Below, one piece after another: positions 59,863-64,000 of a stretch of DNA of 64,000 bases (position 1 is its first letter; each line of letters starts with the position of its first letter). Source of the DNA: a virus. A model generated the notes under the pieces. It did not search any database and was not told the DNA's origin. It saw only the letters and a list, made by a program, of their open reading frames with translations. The position numbers and the translations under genes were made by a program. The stretch is from the IMG/VR virus record IMGVR_UViG_3300045996_000607, positions 1-64,000 of that record. The stretch is one strand, 5' to 3'.

Positions 59863-60119
59863 ACACCGGCATTCCCCACCTGCGCATCGTGGTAGCCGCC
59901 TGCGTCGCAGCGATCGTCGGTTACGCGATCTTCAGCGCCTATGTCGTGATCGTACTCCGGGACGCCACGATGACGGGCGACACGATCGGCACGTGGAAGA
60001 GCTTCGCGGTGCTCGCTTTTGGATTTTGGCTGGGATCGAGTTCGGCCGGCAAGACCCGCACCGATGCGCCCACCGGCAAGCCTAACGATCCTGTGAGCGT
60101 CGAGGAAGTGAAGCCCTGA
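59859..60119 (+). CDS. Two-helix membrane protein, holin candidate (genome 2)
   Basis: 86 residues. IVVAACVAAIVGYAIFSAYV and KSFAVLAFGFWLGSS are two membrane segments; the tail is polar. It follows the lysozyme as 13273-13542 does in genome 1. ATGA overlap. Confidence 0.55.
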   Translation: MNTGIPHLRIVVAACVAAIVGYAIFSAYVVIVLRDATMTGDTIGTWKSFAVLAFGFWLGSSSAGKTRTDAPTGKPNDPVSVEEVKP

Positions 60120-60207
60120 CCGCTCGCCACAGCCATAGCACCGGCCCCGCGACGATAGCCATGCACCCCGGCTCGGGAGAGTGCTGATCCTTGCGTGATT
60201 CGCTCAT
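60082..60207 (-). CDS. Possible 41-residue minus-strand protein
   Basis: ATG 60207 to TAG 60082, convergent with the holin candidate and overlapping its last 38 bases. Starts MSESRKDQHSPEPGC with a short hydrophobic stretch MAIVAGPVLWLWRAV. No equivalent in genome 1. Weak support. Confidence 0.25.
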   Translation of the reverse strand: MSESRKDQHSPEPGCMAIVAGPVLWLWRAVRASLPRRSQDR

Positions 60208-60213
60208 CCCGCG

Positions 60214-60240
60214 ATCGTAGGCAGGTTTTGGGCGGGTTGG
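60214..60240 (+). repeat. 27-bp block shared with genome 1, copy 2
   Basis: Identical to 13536-13562. Here the shared sequence is interrupted directly afterwards by 190 bases holding a promoter and a 42-residue gene. Confidence 0.7.
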
Positions 60241-60263
60241 GTAGCGTATCGCGGGGCCGATGC

Positions 60264-60291
60264 TTGATAACCCTCACCAACCTGCTAGCAT
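60264..60291 (+). promoter_or_regulatory. Promoter of the inserted small gene
   Basis: TTGATA (60264-60269), 16-base spacer, TAGCAT (60286-60291). The ATG at 60298 is 6 bases later, so the transcript would be leaderless, as predicted for cro in genome 1. Confidence 0.55.
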
Positions 60292-60297
60292 TCTCCC

Positions 60298-60426
60298 ATG
60301 GATCTACGCGAGATTATAGCCGCCGCAATTGCTCTACTGCTGTTTGCAGGCGCGGGTTTCGGCGTCTGGTCTTTCCGCCGCATGGTTTATCATCGGCGTC
60401 ATGGGCGGTATCCGAAGAAGGGGTAG
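60298..60426 (+). CDS. 42-residue membrane protein, moron-like
   Basis: One membrane helix (IIAAAIALLLFAGAGFGVWS) and a basic end (RRMVYHRRHGRYPKKG). It has its own promoter and lies in a 190-bp block (60241-60430) absent from the otherwise near-identical genome 1 stretch, pointing to a cargo gene (moron) expressed in the lysogen. Function unknown. Confidence 0.6.
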   Translation: MDLREIIAAAIALLLFAGAGFGVWSFRRMVYHRRHGRYPKKG

Positions 60427-60430
60427 CAAC

Positions 60431-60655
60431 CTAATTCCTGATAGCGCTGCTGGACGTGTCCCTGCGCGGGATCACATCGACGGGCCGCTCTCCGCACTTG
60501 CATCGCAGCCGGGCCTTGAGCTCGTCCAGCGTCAGGTCGCCCAACCGCTCGAGCAGTTCCTTCGCGCTCATCACCCGGATACGCTTGCAGCCGGGCTTGT
60601 GGCAGCCGACGTGGACGTTCAGGCCGTCTGATACGAGCGTCGAAAGCTTCCTCAC
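60431..60655 (-). CDS. Small zinc-binding early protein (genome 2)
   Basis: 74 residues, GTG start. GCHKPGCKRIRVMSAKELLE and LRCKCGERPVDV; over 90% identical to 13563-13787. Stop lies at the end of the inserted block. Function unknown. Confidence 0.75.
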   Translation of the reverse strand: MRKLSTLVSDGLNVHVGCHKPGCKRIRVMSAKELLERLGDLTLDELKARLRCKCGERPVDVIPRRDTSSSAIRN

Positions 60656-60738
60656 CCCAACGCCATCCAGCAGGCGGCAAACACCAGCATGCCGAAGAAG
60701 CCGCGGAGGGTGCGGCGGTCGGTTAGCAGGCGGGTCAC
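60652..60738 (-). CDS. 28-residue membrane peptide (genome 2)
   Basis: GTG start overlapping the upstream stop (GTGA), stop overlapping the next GTG. Ends FFGMLVFAACWMALG. Equivalent of 13784-13870. Confidence 0.62.
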   Translation of the reverse strand: MTRLLTDRRTLRGFFGMLVFAACWMALG

Positions 60739-60887
60739 CGTTTCAGCCGAGCCTTGATCCGTTCCGTGCGAGCATCAGCGAAAATCGCGTCGATCTTGGC
60801 CGTGACCCGCGCAACAGCATCGGCGGCATAATCACGCCGCGGCCGGAAGTGGTAGTTGATCTCGGCGGGCTCCTGATCCCAAGGCAT
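60735..60887 (-). CDS. Small early protein (50 aa)
   Basis: CAGGAG site 7-8 bases before ATG. Starts MPWDQEPAEINYHFRPRRDY, then a basic helix (ARVTAKIDAIFADARTERI). Genome 1 lacks it: the TnpB element lies at this point. Confidence 0.6.
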   Translation of the reverse strand: MPWDQEPAEINYHFRPRRDYAADAVARVTAKIDAIFADARTERIKARLKR

Positions 60888-60900
60888 CCTCAATCTCCTG

Positions 60901-61176
60901 TCACAAGGTGCGGTCGGGGTTCAGGGCGGCGGTTATTGCCGAGCAGATTTCCTGTATGAGCGGAGGTCTTTTTCCTTCTGCCAAACCGTACTCGGACCAA
61001 TCCTGCCCGGGGGGCGCGGCCACGACGCAAACAACAAAGCTATCCTTAGTCGGGCCGTAACCTTCCGGGAGCCACGTAATATGCCATGGATCCCGACAGC
61101 CAGCATCTAGCCCACTCGACGGGATTCGATATTCGCCGCCATATCCTACAGCACACCGACCTTTCCGCTCCACCAT
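60901..61176 (-). CDS. Early protein (91 aa)
   Basis: Start taken at ATG 61176 (MVERKGRCAVGYG). DPWHITWLPEGYGPTKDSFV and EICSAITAALNPD. No family recognised. The frame is open to 61206. Confidence 0.5.
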   Translation of the reverse strand: MVERKGRCAVGYGGEYRIPSSGLDAGCRDPWHITWLPEGYGPTKDSFVVCVVAAPPGQDWSEYGLAEGKRPPLIQEICSAITAALNPDRTL

Positions 61177-61177
61177 C

Positions 61178-61294
61178 TCACTTGCCACCGAACATCTCCT
61201 TCGCAATCTTGCGGCGCTCGCTCAGCGCTCCAGCCATGTGACCAGATAGAAAAGCAAGGATGATAAACAGGTCGCCGATGACCATATCACTCAC
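61178..61294 (-). CDS. 38-residue membrane protein
   Basis: GTG 61294 to TGA 61178. MSDMVIGDLFIILAFLSGHM is one membrane helix; ERRKIAKEMFGGK is a basic end. Tight spacing with both neighbours supports it. Function unknown. Confidence 0.45.
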   Translation of the reverse strand: MSDMVIGDLFIILAFLSGHMAGALSERRKIAKEMFGGK

Positions 61295-61295
61295 A

Positions 61296-61523
61296 TCATT
61301 CTCCCTTACCGGAGGGGGTTAGCTTGGCGTACAGGGCGCAGGCTTTGTACACTTCCGCAGGGTAGGTTAGAGGGTTCCTCGGAGTCGCCAAGAGCCCAGC
61401 CAAAGCCGCCTGAGCCTCCTCGATCAGTGCGGCGGCTTCCTGAATGATCGCGTACGTCGTGGCAGGCGCTTGATACATTGCCTCCTCATCGATCTCGCGC
61501 AACCGCTCCACAATATCCATCAT
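61296..61523 (-). CDS. Small early helical protein (75 aa)
   Basis: MDIVERLREIDEEAMYQAP and IIQEAAALIEEAQAALAG. Proteins opening with DIVERLR are common in phage early operons. Function unknown. The start overlaps the upstream stop. Confidence 0.65.
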   Translation of the reverse strand: MMDIVERLREIDEEAMYQAPATTYAIIQEAAALIEEAQAALAGLLATPRNPLTYPAEVYKACALYAKLTPSGKGE

Positions 61524-61873
61524 CTCTCCCCTTGGGCGCGTTGAAGGTGGGCTGCCCCTACCCGTTTCCGATAAGCGAGGGGCAAGCTCGACCAGTCGAA
61601 GTCATCGACAAACTCTCCGCAATGATGCTGGCGCGGGGTGAACGGGTGCCCTGCACCAACCGGAGCGCTTATACCGCTCATCCCCAACATGCTGGCGCGC
61701 TGATCTCCCGACATCGGTGCGGCCTTTCGGCATTCACCCACTATCGATGTGACCGAATGCCAATGGTCGCAGCCTGCGCAGCAAGGACCGTGCTGCCAAT
61801 AAAAGATGTCAAGCACGGCCTGCCTCTCGGCCACTCCCGCTATCTCAGCCTCTTGGGGGGTTGGCGGGGTCAT
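61520..61873 (-). CDS. Cys-rich early protein (117 aa)
   Basis: Start at ATG 61873. PTPQEAEIAGVAERQAVLDI, then GPCCAGCDHWHS and GECRKAAPMSGDQRASM, a likely zinc site. The end has DDFDWSSLPLAYRKRVG. Function unknown. Confidence 0.6.
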   Translation of the reverse strand: MTPPTPQEAEIAGVAERQAVLDIFYWQHGPCCAGCDHWHSVTSIVGECRKAAPMSGDQRASMLGMSGISAPVGAGHPFTPRQHHCGEFVDDFDWSSLPLAYRKRVGAAHLQRAQGER

Positions 61874-62505
61874 TGCGGCCGTTCCTTGGCGATGCCTTCG
61901 GCCCCGGCTGTCGCGGCTGCGCCGTCGAGCTGCTGCGCATCTCGCCCCTTCGGGCTTCCATCCGTATCGTGGAGCGCACGGCAAGCCGCGAAGTACGCCC
62001 ACGCGGTTGGCGGGAGCCATGTGTTGCCGTCCTCGTCGGTGAAAGCCTCAACCCGCAACAGGTCTTGGACACTCGCATATGCGACCCCGACCGACTTGCC
62101 ATCTTGGTTGTAGATGCCCCGCGCCACCGCCTCTGGCGTGCTGATGATGCGGTCGATAAGCACCCACTGCTCCAAGGTCAGCCGAGCGTCTATCTGACAC
62201 CGGAACCCACTATCGGCCTTGAGCGTGACCTTCACCGTCGACGTGTCGAACGGCAGCCAGCCCCCTTGACCGGGGCACCACTTGCTTTGGTGCCACTCGG
62301 TTTCATCGATCTGTCCGCAAGCCACGCATCGAGGCGTTCCATCGCGCACCTTCTTGCTGAGCGGGTGAAAGCGAAGGACCTCCTTGCCGCCGATGTCGAT
62401 CGTATCCTCCCGCGAGGGATTGAAGCCGCTTGCGGCCGAGACCGCAGGGCTCGGTTCACGAAAGCCCGTACCCGTCAGGGGCGCGCCTAAATCTCCATCA
62501 TTCAC
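61870..62505 (-). CDS. Early protein with zinc motif (211 aa)
   Basis: GTG start overlapping the upstream stop. VLRFHPLSKKVRDGTPRCVA with CVACGQIDE and CPGQGGW, then a helical part (RLTLEQWVLIDRIISTP) and QDLLRVEAFTDEDGNTWLPP. No family recognised. Confidence 0.6.
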   Translation of the reverse strand: MNDGDLGAPLTGTGFREPSPAVSAASGFNPSREDTIDIGGKEVLRFHPLSKKVRDGTPRCVACGQIDETEWHQSKWCPGQGGWLPFDTSTVKVTLKADSGFRCQIDARLTLEQWVLIDRIISTPEAVARGIYNQDGKSVGVAYASVQDLLRVEAFTDEDGNTWLPPTAWAYFAACRALHDTDGSPKGRDAQQLDGAAATAGAEGIAKERPQ

Positions 62506-62759
62506 GCGGTATCTCCTTGATTCATCCCTGCTATTTCAGCGTTGAGGGAGGGGGTGTAGGCGACGCGATCCCAATCCGACGTAGGGTTGGTGCAGAACTC
62601 CCCGTGCTTCCATCCGTAGCCGCGCATGTGATACATTCCGCCGTCACGACACAGGTAGGGGCCGTTATCCCAATCACGCGGGGCGTTCGGATAGTCGGGA
62701 TGATCGGGGCCGTATGCCTTCATCCCGACAGGAATCGTCAATGCAAGAAGATCGCTCAT
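62502..62759 (-). CDS. Early protein with shuffled middle (85 aa)
   Basis: MSDLLAL start and TPSLNAEIAGM end are shared at DNA level with 15401-15856. The middle (IPVGMKAYGPDHPDYPNAPR ... DRVAYTP) is instead related to part of 19500-20315. It looks like a domain placed between conserved gene ends. Function unknown. Confidence 0.65.
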   Translation of the reverse strand: MSDLLALTIPVGMKAYGPDHPDYPNAPRDWDNGPYLCRDGGMYHMRGYGWKHGEFCTNPTSDWDRVAYTPSLNAEIAGMNQGDTA

Positions 62760-62974
62760 CAGAAGCCTCCCGTCTTGGCGTGCTGAAAGCAGAACAGGTT
62801 GCCCAGCCCATGACCGTCGCGACGCTTGCAGCGGTAAAGATGCAGAGCCATCGACCCGCGCCCCGCGTACCCGGCGCATCGCCCCGGAGACCAAGCCAAC
62901 GGCTCGTGATCCTCTATGAAGCACTCGTATCGGCGCGCCTTGACGCGATCGATTTCAACAGCATCCTCGCTCAT
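62759..62974 (-). CDS. Early protein (71 aa)
   Basis: MSEDAVEIDRVKARRYECFI, then GRCAGYAGRGSMALHLYRC and GNLFCFQHAK with Cys/His pairs for a zinc site. Coupled at both ends. Function unknown. Confidence 0.6.
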   Translation of the reverse strand: MSEDAVEIDRVKARRYECFIEDHEPLAWSPGRCAGYAGRGSMALHLYRCKRRDGHGLGNLFCFQHAKTGGF

Positions 62975-63015
62975 GCTACACCTCCCAGGCGCGCTATCTC
63001 GGATTCGGGGGTCAT
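62971..63015 (-). CDS. 14-residue leftover frame (MTPESEIARLGGVA)
   Basis: ATGA-coupled to both neighbours. The last ten residues and their DNA equal the C-terminus of the T5orf172 protein of genome 1 (15853). Most simply, the T5orf172 gene was deleted in genome 2 but its coupling end survived. Confidence 0.5.
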   Translation of the reverse strand: MTPESEIARLGGVA

Positions 63016-63254
63016 TTGGCATTCTCGTGTTGAGCCGGCCACCGCTCCGGGTGCTCGAGCGCGTCGCGAAGGTCCGCCGCCATCTGCGGGTTCTCGTGCT
63101 GAATACTGGCGGCATAAGTCTCGATGGCGCGCCAAGCGTGAATGTCGCCGGCAAAGTCGAGCACGATGTAGCGGGCCTCGGGTCGGCAGGGTTTTCCGTC
63201 CGTGCGGGTGACGTTGAAGCGAGCCTCGAACCCGCCGTTGGTTTCGCGTGTCAT
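63012..63254 (-). CDS. Early protein (80 aa)
   Basis: Start at ATG 63254. FEARFNVTRTDGKPCRPEAR and ADLRDALEHPERW; contains YIVLDFAGDIHAWRAIETYA. No family recognised. Confidence 0.6.
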   Translation of the reverse strand: MTRETNGGFEARFNVTRTDGKPCRPEARYIVLDFAGDIHAWRAIETYAASIQHENPQMAADLRDALEHPERWPAQHENAK

Positions 63255-63967
63255 GCTGCCATAGCCTCCAGTCTGTCGGCGTAGTTTCGGCGCCCGCGCC
63301 ACGCGGCATGGGCTTCAACGAACAGGTCCGCCTGCCTGTCCTGCCAGTCGTATCGGTGACCGTTCTGCGCGAGGCTGGTGCTGTCACAGCTCACAAACGG
63401 ATAGTCGCTCCCGACCAGCACGCCGCGCAGCATGTGCAGCGGGTGCCAGCGGTTGCCCATCAGGGCCGCAACTTCGTCCATTTTCCAGCGGTATGCATCG
63501 CAGCCGACCGGCTCGAGTTTGGGGTCGCCAATCCAACCAAGGCAAACCCTGTCGTAGCGCTCGCAGAGACGGCCTAGACGATCAATGGGGCCGTCCATAT
63601 GCCAGACCGGCGCACCCCGTGACGTGCCGTGCGGCCACTCGTTCAGCAGCCCATCGTTGAGCTGGGACGGAGCGGCGGGTTTGTCGGGGATGATGGCCCA
63701 GCGACCGGGTTGCCAGAGCCGTTGATCGAGCCACGCGTAATATGCTGACCAATCCTGCCGCCCCGCATCCATAGGATCGGCACCAGCCCGAACGGCCTGC
63801 ATCCAGTAGGAGAACGCGCCGTTGTCGTACATCAGGAACGCGCAAAGCTGCTCCGCCAGCGTCGTCTGATCGGGCCGGAAGAAGCTGACGCACGCGGCCC
63901 GCTGGCGCATAACCTGCTCGAACGCCGCGTTTGGCGTCATGGGAGTGCCGTGGTAGCAGAGCGCCAT
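63251..63967 (-). CDS. DpdA-like TIM-barrel protein
   Basis: 238 residues from ATG 63967. CYHGTPMTPNAAFEQVM, FLMYDNGAFSYWM, WSAYYAWLDQRL, WAIIPDKP, APVWHMDGPIDRLGRL, LHMLRGVLVGSDYPF and CDSTSLAQNGHRYD form the pattern of phage proteins related to tRNA-guanine transglycosylase, such as DpdA, which puts 7-deazaguanines into DNA. No preQ0-synthesis gene lies in the window; the host could supply it. Family assignment is by eye. Confidence 0.5.
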   Translation of the reverse strand: MALCYHGTPMTPNAAFEQVMRQRAACVSFFRPDQTTLAEQLCAFLMYDNGAFSYWMQAVRAGADPMDAGRQDWSAYYAWLDQRLWQPGRWAIIPDKPAAPSQLNDGLLNEWPHGTSRGAPVWHMDGPIDRLGRLCERYDRVCLGWIGDPKLEPVGCDAYRWKMDEVAALMGNRWHPLHMLRGVLVGSDYPFVSCDSTSLAQNGHRYDWQDRQADLFVEAHAAWRGRRNYADRLEAMAA

Positions 63968-64000
63968 CACCGCAGCGCCTCCGGGACGGGCCACTCTGCG
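63967..64000 (-). CDS. 3' end of an early gene, partial
   Basis: A minus-strand frame entering from the right edge and ending at TGA 63967-63969, overlapping the next ATG. Only about ten codons are visible (AEWPVPEALR). Confidence 0.45.
   Translation of the reverse strand, partial: AEWPVPEALR

Overview
The window is phage DNA throughout: GC-rich, tightly packed, with genes coupled by ATGA, GTGA or TGATG overlaps. No host housekeeping, tRNA or rRNA gene was seen. The head and tail genes (large portal, SU10-type adaptor, gp10-like tail protein, large ejection-type protein, tailspike, no tail tube, sheath or tape measure) indicate a short-tailed temperate phage. Codon use and protein families suggest an alphaproteobacterial, possibly sphingomonad, host; that is inference.

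The layout is unusual. Positions 1-473 recur exactly at 44772-45244, 44,771 bases apart, inside the gene for an SGNH-hydrolase tail protein. Read as a circle, 1-44771 is one complete temperate phage with each module once ('genome 1'): SGNH 3' part, tail genes (1179-8581), tailspike (8794-11461), O-antigen-type acyltransferase (11326-12162, minus), lysis genes (12210-13542), a TnpB insertion (13871 to about 15200), a leftward early operon (15222-27378) with integrase, excisionase, Lar-like protein, NinB, a Ref-like nuclease, a Rad52-type annealing protein and a methyltransferase, an immunity region (27392-28109), a rightward early operon (28109-36216) with Cro-like protein, Dam and Dcm-type methylases, RusA, an O-like replication protein and a primase-helicase, then terminase, portal, scaffold, BPP-1-type capsid and cement proteins (36570-43549), and the SGNH gene again.

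From about 45245 a second, related phage begins ('genome 2'): the 3' part of a diverged SGNH gene, a different scaffold and an SU10-type capsid protein (46172-48150), then tail, tailspike, acyltransferase and lysis genes collinear with genome 1 but clearly diverged, and a leftward operon of small genes (60431-64000) ending in a TIM-barrel protein resembling DpdA. No terminase, portal, integrase or repressor of genome 2 lies in the window. The join may be an assembly artefact, tandem prophages or a real recombinant; the sequence alone cannot decide.

How the genes work together (inference from families): an S24/LexA-like repressor binds 15-bp palindromes (TTGCGA-N3-TCGCAA) placed in the spacers of two divergent promoters. 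Self-cleavage would release the leftward recombination/integration operon and the rightward replication operon. A small protein ahead of a strong terminator (36267-36291) is a candidate late regulator. Tailspike plus SGNH esterase probably read and trim host surface polysaccharide; the acyltransferase beside each spike probably alters the same polysaccharide in the lysogen. Three methyltransferases and a Lar-like protein suggest heavy exposure to restriction.
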